A stretch of DNA of 64,000 nt from Aphrocallistes beatrix (Eukaryota; Porifera; Hexactinellida; Sceptrulophora; Aphrocallistidae). Below the pieces are notes generated by a model. That model saw nothing but the letters and a program-made list of their open reading frames with translations, was not told the DNA's origin and ran no database searches. The position numbers and the translations under genes were made by a program. The stretch is from the NCBI GenBank assembly GCA_963281255.1, contig OY725498.1, positions 806,001 to 870,000 of the forward strand, written 5' to 3'. This document shows positions 23,301 through 37,929 of this stretch, in pieces (position 1 is the stretch's first letter; the number at the start of each line of letters is the position of its first letter).

Positions 23301-26300
23301 ACTGTCTAGAAGTTAGGAACACATGGTCCTGTATCCGAACGAACAATAACATACCAGCCAAGTTCACAAAAGTTGTGATAATCGCAAAATAGTTCACAGC
23401 ATTCATATGAATGATCTGTACATAATCAATGGAGATATTATTGGAAAGAAAGCTTCTGTAGAGTCATTCAATGGAATTTCATCCATGGATGTCGTTTCAT
23501 TAATTTAATTGCTTATGTGAAAGTGCAGGAGTTAACCTTGAATATATTGAATAACAATCAATCTATCTCATGACTAGAAGGTGGATTGTGAACTGCTAGG
23601 GTGGAATTAGATAACTGATTAGACTGAGCATACCTGAGAGATCTAAGAGAGCGGTACTTGAAATGGAAGTCGTCTTCTGATCCCATGCTATCCGTCCTAC
23701 TGAGTATAAGAAGGGAAGATCAAAACGTTTAGAGGGAGGGAGTAACAGAGTACTTAAACGTATATTTGTACTGTACATGCCTCCAATGACGGATAGATTG
23801 AGTTGGTTCATAGTCCTGATGACTTGAGAACTAAAGGAAGAAAACACTCATAGAATGCAGATATTTAACATTAATAGAGAATACTTATACAGTGATTATC
23901 GGCGGATTTTACCGATGATTTAATAGTAAATGCCCAGGGGTCGCCCGAAAATTAAATTATGCATTCCTAACTACCAAAAATCCTCACCGATGATCGCTGT
24001 ATAAGTATTTTCATATTAATATTTAACTTACATAGTTGAGTTTTTCACAAGAAGATGAAGACTAGAAAAAACATAAAATTGTAGTCATTCTGTGGGAGAT
24101 GGAAGACTATGCAAGTTGTGATAAATTTAGAATCTATTTTGCTGATATCAGACGTTGATGTAATAGCAGTGACATCAAAAGGTCGTAAGCTAAGCAGTTG
24201 TGTGGACAGGAAATGCGTAGCATAGAATAGAATGTACAGACAAATCACTTACGGATACTGAGGCTGGAGACGCAGTGTTGTAGCCAGAAGACGTAGCAGA
24301 CCATCTTCTAATCTGGTCAGAATGCCGACTAGAATGCAATTCAAGTATCAACAACATTCCGATTGCAATGCGTAACTATGATAAAGCTACCTGTTGTTGA
24401 ATAGGAAAGGACATATCGTGAGGCTGTTGGTAGGGTTAGGAGTACGCTGTGAAAAACCTATGGGCACAGATTAAAATTCTTGGCGCAATTTATCCAATCA
24501 ACTAAGTGTTAACCAACTTACTATGCGAATGAGACTGTTGTCTCGAATAGCCACTTGGTGGTCGCAGGAAATCCCTAGAGTGTACAGTACAGGTGAACTT
24601 TGAATGTAGACGCAGTACACAGATAAATGCACGGCAGCAAATACCGTGTACCTGATTCGCAGGCATAAATTGCTATCTCCATCTGCTGATGGTAAATAAA
24701 TTTGTTCGCAGGATGTTAGGTATCTTTGATAGAATTAAAAGATGTTTACATGGCAAGTCAGCAATTTGGTTTGTTTGATATTTCAATTCATTAATTGAGA
24801 TGTATTACACTGATTTAAGGGAATGCAGGAGATTTCTCCGAGCAGATGGAGTTCAGTAAGAAACACTCAAAGTTAAACTTACGTGGAATTCCTCGGTGCT
24901 GGAGACAGCTCACACTAAACAATAAAATTATTTCGTCAATAGTGTCCCTTGTGGAGGAGAAAATGAGTCATAATACAACGCCAACTCAACAAATGATAAC
25001 ATTCAGACACCTGCTTGAATTACTGGCGCTCTAATTCGCATTAGGTAACTAACCACACTTTGACCCTATTATTATTGTGGTACAAAGAAATTACATAATC
25101 GGGTGAAACTGAGTTTATGGCAAAAGCAATGATTTGATAGACTTTGTCTGCACTGCATACAACAAGATGTTAATTCATTGTAATAAATAAATAATCCTTA
25201 CATAAATATACGTATTTATGCACCCGACGATGTCTGAAATAAACAAGGCTTAATTTGTTGCATCATTCTTGTGTTATGATAACAAATAATTGCATAATAT
25301 TTTGTGTTTAATCAACCGGTGACATCGTAATATAATTACACCAAGCAATCTTTGATACCAAGACAAATCAAAGGTTGAGAACATGTACACGGAACCATTT
25401 AAACTGCATATGTATATAGTTAAGTAAGTGGTGAACCTATTTAACAGTAAACTCATACGCCAGATCAAAGAAAGTTTAATGTTATGGTACGGTGGACTTT
25501 GTGATTACAAGTATGAGCGGCTAGAAAAGGTTGACTTCCATGATTGATTCCGAACTTTATCATCCAACATGCATTAGTAGTATGTTTAGACGCCGTGTAG
25601 CTAATGATCAATGTTATGAGTGAGATAATCAACCACATTAATACATTAATTATAAGGTATTCATTGAAGAACATACTTCATCCATTCTCTGTAGCTGCAT
25701 CAAATCAGGTGCAGAAGAGCACAGCTTACGGCGGTACTTTCTGATATTCGATCTCTTCACGATGTTAGAGGACTGCGAGAACATGTGAGAGCAGCTAGGA
25801 GATATTGAGAAGGAGCTGGTAGCTTGAGCGATCGGCTGGGACGGACGGTCCATATTTGTGGTTGTTAGGTCGTACGTCGAGTTGCTCTGGCAACAGAAGC
25901 TGCGGCGGAACAGGGTAGCGGGTAGAGAGGCCGCTAAGGATAGTCCCGCGACTGAGTCAGGATCTTTCATCTTGATTATCGGCTATAAATGAAGATTATA
26001 CTAACTCCAGAATCGTAGAATGTTAATTGAGTTCTTCACGCATGTTTTCATATGCGGGAGATTCGAAATTTCTTATCTAGAATGACTCTTATTCCTTTTG
26101 ATACTAACGAGGAGAGCCAACTGTATTAACATGTCACTAAATTGTAATTATAATGGCGTATATGAAGTGATTTTTTTCTGAGAAAAAAATCGAAATTTGT
26201 TTTCAAAATATAAAATTTCAGTCAGATTCTATTTATATGCAAAACACCTATCTGTGTAAACACAGCTAACTTGTAAACACCCGAGAGCACAAGCAAATCA

Positions 26301-29060
26301 AGCTTTCTTCACAATACGAATCAAAGCTATATTTGCTCGCTCGTAAACTCAAAACGCAACAGTCTTCAGTTCAGATCTAATCTTTGTTGGAAGCTCGACT
26401 CAAGTTAGATCCAAGCCGAAATGAATAAACAGAAGGGAGGTAGAGAAAATGCTGTTTTAACGAGTGTAGCTTTTGTTTACTTCGGCTAGGATGACCCTTT
26501 TACTCCGATAAAAATTTCTGAGTCACAGTAGTATCAGATATAATCAGTTAGACAGATTCCCTTTGAAAATGTCCATTCAATCCAATACATTTTTAGGAAA
26601 TAGATCGGTATACAAGATTAAAATCTCCGAACACAGATAATGTATTACGAAAATCTATCAAAACGATTCTAATTAAATTGCAATTAAACTATTGATTCTG
26701 AATTAATTGGAACATAGTGCAATCCCGAAACGTCTGTGCACGCTATTTATACGAGACAATCAGACACAGATTTAATTAGAGAATCAAGGTTCATATGTAT
26801 TGGTAGCTTGCAACAACAACAGATCAAGAACAGAGTTCAAGTTTGAGACAAGTGAATTCAAGGAGGATTAGCTAACTAACAAAATAATATAAATTAACCG
26901 CAATTATGAACTTCAAACATAAATATGAAATTTCTGTATGCATTCGCTCATGGTAATTAACATTGGTCTTGTCCATATTATAATATGCGTTTTGGCTTTG
27001 AATGAATTCAATAAATTTGGGAGTGATTGAAGCCATCTATTCCAATATAATATATCAACGCAGATAACAGCTCTGTAGGCAGAACTGACTGATTACGGCA
27101 ATGATAGCACTGGAGTACACGGATAGTTGCTGATTACAAAATTCGAGAGCAAAACCAGGTTCTAATAGTTAAAAGTGGGAATCCATTCGATAGAAGGTCG
27201 AGTAGATAAACAAAATGCTTCCCAACAGATAAATTCGTCCACGGCTTCAGATTTGCATTCACTATCGGATGCTAGCCAAGCGAGGCTGTGTGAAAGAGCA
27301 ATTAGATTCCAATTGAGAATCATACGAGTGCGACAGTGTGTTTGAACTATCAAACTCCTAATTTATGAGAAATAAATCGAGTAGTGATCAGTACTATTTT
27401 CAGTTTACTCAGTGCGAGGATCTTTATAGACGAGAACAGTTGATTCAAGTATCCCGAAATATAAACATACATTACCATTAAGGACTCGATTCAAATGCGT
27501 TGATCTTCGCAGTTACAACTTGTCCCGAGTATTATGTAGGAATTGCTAGAATTCTATAGATAGTCTAAGACTCGAAGGTTTATCACGGAAAATGCATGCT
27601 AAGGTGCACTTCACAATTCTTTTAAAGGACAGAATCAGGCACAGACAGATTCTCAGTGACTGCATATTCCAGTTAACAAAAGCAGTTCAGTTCAGTTGAG
27701 TTCAGTCAGTTCAATACAGCATTGAATAGGAGTTCGGAATCAAACAAACAGTATTGCTCACAGCGTAATAAAGAAGTTCACTCAACAATTATAACAGAAA
27801 TAATTGTGCCAGAGAATCGTGTCCAATCTCAACACAAGCCAAGAATACTACAAAAAGAAGTGAACTTGAACTGTGAAATGCAGACATATTTTTGCAATTT
27901 ATATTAATTAGTACTTCAATGCGAGTTTGAGATTCTAAGCGAATGAAAAAGATTGTGGTTTCAAGGGGTAGCAATTTACAATAAAGAAATCAATGTCTAA
28001 ATATTCCATCAGGAATATAATGGCATAGTCCAGCCAATTCAACTGCAATGAAGTATTGTTGGAGGTTAACGATGCATTGAGAATTAAACCAATTTTCGGA
28101 ATAAATTCACTGCTAATAATGGAATATTCTAGTGTCAAATCCACATAAACTCAATCTAGATTTAGAAGATAAGTACTTTGAAATGTTTTCACAAAGTCTC
28201 ACCTTTAAGATAAACTTTAGTGCTAGACACATTAGGTGACGGCGAAATTAAATTCAATAGCAATTTTCTCGTAATGATTTCTCATAATTGTTCAATATCC
28301 AGAAAGAGTTGAACTCAAATACGTTTCAATACAAAACAACATAATCATCATTAAATGAATAACATTGATCAAATAATGTTGAATTTCTCTGATTAAATAA
28401 AAGTTCGATTTTATGTAGAACAGCAAATCAAGTTTAAAGTTGATGTAGGGGAGAGTAATGAACAAGATTGAGGGGAGTTTTGCTAAGTATTGGAGCGTAT
28501 TGCGACTACCAATTTGGGGAGATAGGCAATCTTTTCGGAAGTGAGTAGTAATAGGTTATCGCCGTCCCTTACCCTCCACAGTTCAATTTAATTCGATACT
28601 TATTCGAGGTGACATATATTCTAATCTATAAAGTCGAATTTAGCTTTGAAAAATCATGTAATTCTCTAGCATATGAGCACTCGTACATTCTCAATGATGT
28701 TAAAAATATTCCACCATTCGATTTTCTATGGAAACTACCAATCGCACAATATTCTCAATCTCTAAATACGAAAATGTAACTTACGGATTCGCTTAGGATA
28801 TCAGAATCCTCAAGATCCGTCCCCAGGGAACAGTTGAACTGAGATTCACGCTGGGTTCTCTGCAAAAATGAAATGATTTTCTCATTCGTGAGAGCATTGA
28901 ATCTGTTTCCAAGCATTCGATAGACATCTTCACGAACCCAGTTCAAAAAAGGTTTTAAAGGGGGGCTTTTGTCTGAATATAATCTTTCTAGGACAGGAAT
29001 CAAATCGTGAAGATGCTCATCTCTCAGACTTGTTCGAAGTTCGCTGGAAATCACAGACAT
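11370..29060 (-). CDS. MAST: MAST-family Ser/Thr protein kinase
   Basis: This is a microtubule-associated Ser/Thr (AGC) kinase. Exons, 5' to 3' on the minus strand: 29060-28785, 25982-25677, 24914-24883, 24574-24522, 24457-24391, 24328-24253, 23830-23754, 23699-23634, 22280-22205, 22072-21986, 21901-21797, 21736-21632, 18277-18160, 17743-17697, 17617-17547, 17192-17018, 16727-16555, 16194-16124, 16061-15825, 15458-15333, 15066-14947, 14698-14416, 14270-14050, 13783-13437, 13194-12846, 11896-11370. The phases close to 1396 aa. The N-terminal part has the MAST-specific [12 protein letters not shown] motif. The MAST pre-kinase domain (DUF1908, about 325-485) ends in [10 protein letters not shown]. 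The kinase (about 500-785) keeps GAYG, FAMKK, HRDLKPDN, DFG and APE; its tail carries [15 protein letters not shown]. The PDZ domain (about 1075-1165) has [13 protein letters not shown] and [10 protein letters not shown]. The C-terminus has [10 protein letters not shown]. Exon 1 (a helical segment of about 92 aa) is not something I recall from vertebrate MAST and is the least certain part, along with the weak donor of exon 7. Confidence 0.92.
11973..12428. mobile_element. Foldback element with C/G-tract arms
   Basis: Two nearly perfect inverted arms (11973-12120 and 12283-12428) start and end with AGGCCTGTTGCATGAAAAAATG. They are separated by about 160 bp of unrelated AT-rich sequence. Each arm contains repeated TGAAAAAATGCCCCCC and CCATGGATATTC blocks with runs of 7-9 C or G. 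The structure is typical of a foldback/MITE-like transposon. No target duplication could be defined. It lies in the last MAST intron. Confidence 0.8.
12499..12715. mobile_element. MITE with ACATACATGCCAAC ends
   Basis: The terminal inverted repeats are ACATACATGCCAAC and GTTGGCATGTATGT. The interior repeats CGTCCCGCTTTTT motifs. A shorter, internally deleted relative with ACATACATACCAAC ends lies at 57692-57790. It is in the last MAST intron; its superfamily is not assigned. Confidence 0.75.
13251..13411. mobile_element. Pogo/Tigger-like MITE
   Basis: TA precedes CAGTCGACTCCGCTTAATAGG; the right end is the inverse, CCGATTAAGCGGAGTCGACT. The 161-bp element fills most of the 242-bp MAST intron 13195-13436. 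It is the cleanest short copy of the family in the window. Confidence 0.85.
15148..15304. mobile_element. Pogo/Tigger-like MITE
   Basis: TA-flanked ends are CAAGTGACTCTGCTTAATTGGG and the inverse TTAAACGGAGTTGATTG. The interior is nearly identical to 8415-8566, including GGTTCTGGATATTTTGT. It occupies 157 of the 266 bp of a MAST kinase-domain intron. Confidence 0.8.
17248..17530. mobile_element. hAT-type non-autonomous transposon
   Basis: Termini are CAGCGGTTTCTGTGG and GGACCACTG. A perfect 8-bp duplication AGTTAGTG flanks it (17240-17247 and 17531-17538). The 283-bp element contains GGGGTCCATGGACCCCAGG like the copy at 51411 and a GCGCGCGC stretch. It makes up about 80% of the 354-bp MAST intron 17193-17546. 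Confidence 0.9.
17795..18126. mobile_element. Pogo/Tigger-like MITE, long variant
   Basis: The left end is TA + CAGTCGACTCAACTTAATAAGG and the right end is GGTCCCATTAAGCGGAGTGGACTG. Internal GGCAGGACCGGAATAGTTCTCAC matches 8610-8791. An additional central segment of about 150 bp makes it longer than its relatives. It lies in the MAST intron 17744-18159. Confidence 0.75.
18505..21361 (-). CDS. Secreted beta-helix, multi-pass membrane protein
   Basis: I do not recognise an orthologue by name. It is one open reading frame broken only by 200 Ns (20260-20459); the frame differs across the gap, as expected when the N count is arbitrary. The protein starts with a hydrophobic signal peptide ([15 protein letters not shown]). 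About 300 residues of Asn/Ser-rich repeats with recurring short strands and N-glycosylation sites follow, resembling right-handed parallel beta-helix repeats ([23 protein letters not shown]). After the gap comes another extracellular stretch, a Cys-rich EGF-like segment ([13 protein letters not shown]), and then about 8-10 hydrophobic segments ending in a basic tail. I recall similar architectures from sponge genomes; the function is unknown. The gene lies entirely in a MAST intron (18278-21631) on the same strand. A TATAAAAG box sits about 40 bp before the ATG. Confidence 0.8.
20260..20459. other. Assembly gap (200 N)
   Basis: Exactly 200 Ns occur inside the beta-helix gene. A round number usually denotes a gap of unknown length, and the reading frame shift across it supports this. 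Confidence 0.95.
21402..21409 (-). promoter_or_regulatory. TATA box of the nested beta-helix gene
   Basis: TATAAAAG on the minus strand lies about 41-48 bp upstream of the ATG at 21361. The position suits a short-leader TATA promoter embedded in the MAST intron; this is a sequence-only inference. Confidence 0.5.
22580..23170 (-). CDS. Reeler-domain secreted or GPI-anchored protein
   Basis: This single-exon gene encodes about 196 aa when started at the ATG at 23170, where a strong signal peptide begins ([18 protein letters not shown]). An upstream in-frame ATG at 23242 would bury that signal and is less likely. The body is a reeler domain: an early Cys, [34 protein letters not shown], a middle Cys and the strand [15 protein letters not shown]. 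These match the fold found in FRRS1-type and insect defence-protein families. The C-terminus ends in a short hydrophobic stretch ([15 protein letters not shown]) without a cytosolic tail, suggesting a GPI-anchor signal. It lies in the MAST intron 22281-23633 on the same strand. Confidence 0.8.
   Translation of the reverse strand: MPFFLPFLALYLLQLTHGYSTGPPTSVCRSLSPDSSPTGHNAVSLSSQTPYKLTILNSPFNTYQTGDHITLELSDPSEKSFVGFMVQGRDSEGHPTGTFIPQNGYQQNVHCEGHSEGNSIAHYNGADDKLHTQQLVWRGIRSDNVTFYYTVVHELDEYWSHVQGPTLYYLPSQASRVSTGSALFTVLLAVCMLNAI
25983..28784 (-). other. First MAST intron
   Basis: This 2.8-kb AT-rich intron separates the first MAST coding exon from the rest. The short ORFs inside it show no recognisable domain, and no repeat family from elsewhere in the window was seen. 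It could contain an alternative promoter or first exon, but nothing shows it. Confidence 0.5.
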
Positions 29061-30587
29061 CTAAATCTAATACCAAAATAAGGCATACACTGATCAGTAT
29101 GTTAGAAATTCCAGGAGAAAACGAAAAAATATTATCACAAAAGACAATTAGAGAAATTAGAAAATCGGTCGTGCATTGAATGGAAACGAACTATGTGCAG
29201 TAATAAACATTGTTTATAAATTCTGGTACAGACGTCAAAATTCTTGGAAAGTAACTGCTATTTATACCACCCAAGCTGCTCTCACAATCAAATGACATAA
29301 TGCAAAATTCAGACTTGAACAAGACTACTAACAATGCGATGTGAAGTCAGTCACACATACCAAGCAAAATATATTGACAAAACTGCACGTTCCACTCGCT
29401 AAGATAAATCAACTTCAAGTAGATTGTATTTCATTGCTTTATGTAATGCAAAAGTGAATCCAATTTATATAAATAGCTCTAGTGGTACCAGGAAACTATT
29501 ATAGTATCAAAGGTTAATGCAGAGCCATCCTAGTGCATAGCTATCATAGCCATTAAAGTGAGGGCAGAACAGACAGATTCGTAATGGCAATAAAATTCCT
29601 AGTTTTGTCTAGCGGCCGGATAGATAGTATATCAAATGAATACTAATGACAGCAGCGGTTATTAAAAGTTCGAATCGGATAAGATAGTGTAATTAGTTTA
29701 GTTTTGAGTTCGGTAGACTTGGCTTCAGTCAAATTCCATTCTAAGATACGTGTCTCCACGTCAAACCACTCACTCCAAACTAATTAACTTTGAAGATTTC
29801 ATGTGGGTATCTAGTTACCAGCGTAGTATTACAGTGATTTGCAATGTATGTATTATAATAACGTCCAGTGTGAAGAGTTTTTAGTGAAACAAACCAGTTA
29901 CTGCAGTAAGTCCCTTAAATGTCACATGTTTGTTACTCACTATTTGGAAAAAAAGCCTCAATGTTTTGCAAACACCAAACTTTCGAATCTGATTACACTT
30001 ATATATCTTCATCAGTTTCCCGCCTATTTCCAAGTCGTATTCGCTCGAATTTTGATGGTTCCCTAATCAAGTCTAACTTGATATATTCGTAAATAAAATT
30101 TACAAAAATTAACATCCTAACCTCGCTAAGGAACCTGTTAAGTTTACATTTCTACTTCCTATTTACTAACATTCGAGGCAGCCTCACTGTCTATCAAAAA
30201 TCACACCCATCGCTTCCTTACCATAAAAGTTAGGTATAATTATAAACCCTAATTCGATCGTATGCATCAAATAAAGAAGTATTTTACTCGATAGTCAATC
30301 TATCAAAACATCAACACAGATCAAATAAGTATTAATAATTACGACGAATAAAGCTTAGTAAGTAAATCTAGTTTGATGGAGATAATGAGAACACAATCAA
30401 CTGAACCTATGTCATATCCTGCAACATAAACGCGTTGATACAGTTACTGCTATAATATAGTACACTATTGGAAAGTACAGCTCCCTCTCGACTAATACTA
30501 GAGCTTAGGAGACTATATCTAGAGCTAGGAGAATGAAAGAGAGGGATGAGAGAGAGAGAGAGAGAGGACATGGTGAGAGGAGGATAA
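29061..30587. other. Spacer upstream of MAST, downstream of SERBP1
   Basis: This 1.5-kb AT-rich region should contain the MAST promoter/5' UTR and the SERBP1-like 3' UTR. A (GA)n tract lies at about 30548-30567 just beyond the SERBP1-like stop. No coding exon was recognised. Confidence 0.5.
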
Positions 30588-35078
<4,491 letters not shown>

Positions 35079-35999
35079 TTGTCCCTCTCTCTTCCTCGAG
35101 CTCAAATTTCAAAATTCCTACAAGCGAGACGCAGTATAAAATTGTAAGTATTAGCAACAGTTGAGAGAGTGAAAATGAAAAAGAATATCTCGCCCTTACC
35201 TCTGCAACCAAACTGTGAAATATTAGTGAATGATTGAGTAACGTGTTATCATTGTGTTAGCTAGAGTAAAAGGTATAAATTACTGTTACGAGACTATTGT
35301 CAAGTCCTATACTCGTGTAAAACAATTATTGTGGTCATAGATTAAGGTTACAGGGCAGATGATGGAATACGGGAATATATACGTAGCAAAGTTAGATAAT
35401 AGTTCCATACTGTGGATAATTTAGCTGTCATTTTTCAACTAGACACAAAAAAATGTATTTCTAATAAGAGTATTCATTCATTCATGATTAAGATGAGTCA
35501 TCTCCATTTCTTCTATTCTTATAATGCTGATGGAACTGTGATGTGAAATATTATGACGATGACTACTCCGAACTAACAAGAAATGATACATAATCACGTA
35601 ATTGCGTCAATGCACAACAATTCACCTCGACGTTGTGAATCATTTTATACAATTCTATCTTGGAATGAGATTGAGAAGTCAGTTAATTAAAAAGCAATCA
35701 CGACGAAATAATAATTATCCTCAATACTCCATTACTCATTGAATTAGTGTAATTTCACTAATCAGAACAAATGTACTTGTCCTAAATTTTCTCGGATTAG
35801 CGAAGTTCTTTCAGGAAATATTCCAATCCATATTTTTAGATACTATCAAGATAGGATATATTCAGCTTAAAATGGACAATGGATTTTGCTAACTCATTTC
35901 CGGTTGTCATTTTGGGTGGGGAAGCCATAGAAATGTGGGGTCCAAGCTATAAATAGAATATACCCCAGGTCATTGGAGGGTTTTAAATACCTCGAAAGT
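35079..35999. other. SERBP1-like 5' region / IQCB1 spacer
   Basis: This contains a likely non-coding first exon or intron of the SERBP1-like gene (an acceptor TTGTAG lies just upstream of the chosen ATG) and AT-rich intergenic DNA. No other coding sequence was recognised. Confidence 0.5.
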
Positions 36000-37514
36000 T
36001 CATGGAATAAATTTATCTTCAATAATTTCTAACAAATCATTGCAAACATGTAATAGCTTCCGTTTCCTCGAATAATCCAATGGTTCCTCTAGAAACAGTT
36101 CAGTGACTTTTAACTCAATCCTCTCCAGTTCCTCCTCACTGTACACCTTGCGTCTTCTACGCGATTCACGAAATAATGTGATTTCATCCTCGATTACAGC
36201 AGAACCCAGATCTCCGTCATATAGAATCGCATGCTCGCATTTCTGTTTAGCTAGAAACCTTCTAATCCATCTCTGAATTCTGACGGCAGCGAAGATTCTC
36301 TTCTCTCTCAGCTGTCTCAACGTTTTTCTTCTCACTTGTCTCCGCCACCACTGTTGAATGGTTAGAGCGGCCTTGATCTGTCGTCCCGCTAGGAAGGTAC
36401 GGATCTTACGTGCGGGCAGTCTCTCTATTGTCTTGAAAAATTCAATTTGTGTTTGAATTGATTCCTCTCGCATTCGTTCTTCCTTTCTTAGTAGTTTCAA
36501 ACGTTTCGCTTTTTCACACCTGTGAGTAAATTCAATCATCCATTTTTTAGAACGAAATCTTCGCTGCAAAATAATAGCTGCTTCTTTATAGCCGGACAAT
36601 TTCTCTCTAACCAAATGTCCTCTCCACAGAGACTGGATGATCTGTGCGGCTCTTTCCTCCCTGTTCTCAAATTTCTTGAAATTAGGTTCCAACAGAATAA
36701 TTACGTCATCGATCAAACCATCAAATTCGTTCCCAATCCACTTCTTCAGGATGTTCACTACTCCTTTGTATCTCCGAGAAAGTCGATCGGGTTGCAACTG
36801 GGGGCAGTTGGACAGAATTATTTGGATACACTCCAAAGATTTACAAACAATGGATGGATCGCTTTGACTCAATTTCAGCACTAATTCATCCAGAATGTTG
36901 TGAATTGTTTTCTGTTTAATCGACTGGAGTTCATCCTTACACATTTCTAAGAGCGAAAACAGACAGGTCAGGATGGGGTGAGTCACGGTGCCATCATCTT
37001 CCACCACCAAGTGAAGGAACGAGTAAGAATTTATTGCAAGAATTCGAACGACTGGGAAGTTAGCGGCGAGTTCCTGTAACAGGGACAGACACGATGAGAT
37101 GACAGGAAATAGATCTTGCTCAGTCTCGTTCAAGTTGGACAGGAGTACACTGAGTGCATTATGGGCAGCAGTGAGCAGATATTCTACGATCTTAGATAGC
37201 TTGTCTTCCCCTACTCCCATACGGTCTGGGTCGCTCGTAGCTGTCAACAGAGTGACACTCAATGTCACGAGATTGACATATGTGGCCAAATCAAAAGTGA
37301 GAGAAGACAGGAGATCTATAACGATATCTAAGACGCCGTGATCTAGCAAGTGAGTGGAGAGATATATTTGCTCTGACGGAGTTAGATGGTCTGTGTTGAA
37401 ATGCTTCAGTACATCGCAGAATATCTCAGATAGGCCTAATGGTTCGGAGACATGGAGACGGTTCAGGGTGCTCTTAAGAATCCCAATCACTCTCTTGGTA
37501 GTTCCATTCTGCAT
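36000..37514 (-). CDS. IQCB1: IQCB1/nephrocystin-5-like IQ-motif protein
   Basis: This is a single-exon gene of 504 aa (human IQCB1 is 598). The N-terminal two thirds are helical and armadillo-like; TIHNILDELVLKL and RYKGVVNILKKW match the corresponding human segments (ILDEVIFKL, YKGLRRLL). IQ motifs follow: AAQIIQSLWRGHLVREKL, AAIILQRRFRSKK, AALTIQQWWRRQVRRK and AAVRIQRWIRRFL, the expected calmodulin-binding sites. In vertebrates the protein works at the ciliary transition zone with CEP290; that role is inherited by homology only. The mammalian gene has many introns and this one has none. The start is the first Met of the frame. Confidence 0.88.
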   Translation of the reverse strand: MQNGTTKRVIGILKSTLNRLHVSEPLGLSEIFCDVLKHFNTDHLTPSEQIYLSTHLLDHGVLDIVIDLLSSLTFDLATYVNLVTLSVTLLTATSDPDRMGVGEDKLSKIVEYLLTAAHNALSVLLSNLNETEQDLFPVISSCLSLLQELAANFPVVRILAINSYSFLHLVVEDDGTVTHPILTCLFSLLEMCKDELQSIKQKTIHNILDELVLKLSQSDPSIVCKSLECIQIILSNCPQLQPDRLSRRYKGVVNILKKWIGNEFDGLIDDVIILLEPNFKKFENREERAAQIIQSLWRGHLVREKLSGYKEAAIILQRRFRSKKWMIEFTHRCEKAKRLKLLRKEERMREESIQTQIEFFKTIERLPARKIRTFLAGRQIKAALTIQQWWRRQVRRKTLRQLREKRIFAAVRIQRWIRRFLAKQKCEHAILYDGDLGSAVIEDEITLFRESRRRRKVYSEEELERIELKVTELFLEEPLDYSRKRKLLHVCNDLLEIIEDKFIP

Positions 37515-37564
37515 TCTCAGTGTTGCTATGGACGGATACGAAAGTCAAAGTCAATATTAAATAG

Positions 37565-37860
37565 TGGATATTATAAATGGAGTTTTAATAGTAAGGATAC
37601 ACTATAATAAAATTGAGACATCTAAGTTATCGCATTAAAGTATTAATAACAGTAACAGTCAATTGTAGTGTCGTACAATGATTTCTATAATGAGAGTGAA
37701 GCCACGATTAAGTTCGAAGATCTAAGCGAAATTTTCATACGTCTTCTATACAATCTCTATACCTACATGCCAATTTTCATATCTCTACGACTTGCCAATT
37801 CTCCAATCAATTCGGACAAACACAAAAAATCCTAGCGTTTTAGTATATAAGATTCTAATT
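37565..37860. repeat. Dispersed interspersed repeat, copy C
   Basis: Segments ATTGAGACAT, AGTATTAATAACAGTAACAGTCAATTGTAGTG, ACCTACATGCCAATTTTCATATCTCTACGACTTGCC and TCCTAGCGTTTTAGTATATAAG match, in the same order, parts of the repeats in the DOT1L introns and near 16290-16400. It lies between IQCB1 and the first TRIM-NHL gene. Confidence 0.65.
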
Positions 37861-37929
37861 AATCCCTTGTGCTGCCTATAAAAAATTCTAAATATAAATA
37901 CACTTGCAGATTTACAAAGGTGTTAAATG

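Noticed and set aside
30407..30587. Alternative longer minus frame overlapping the end of the SERBP1-like gene
   Set aside because: A different frame (Gly/Ile/Glu-rich) of the same repeat; it lacks the conserved C-terminal EFPTL motif.
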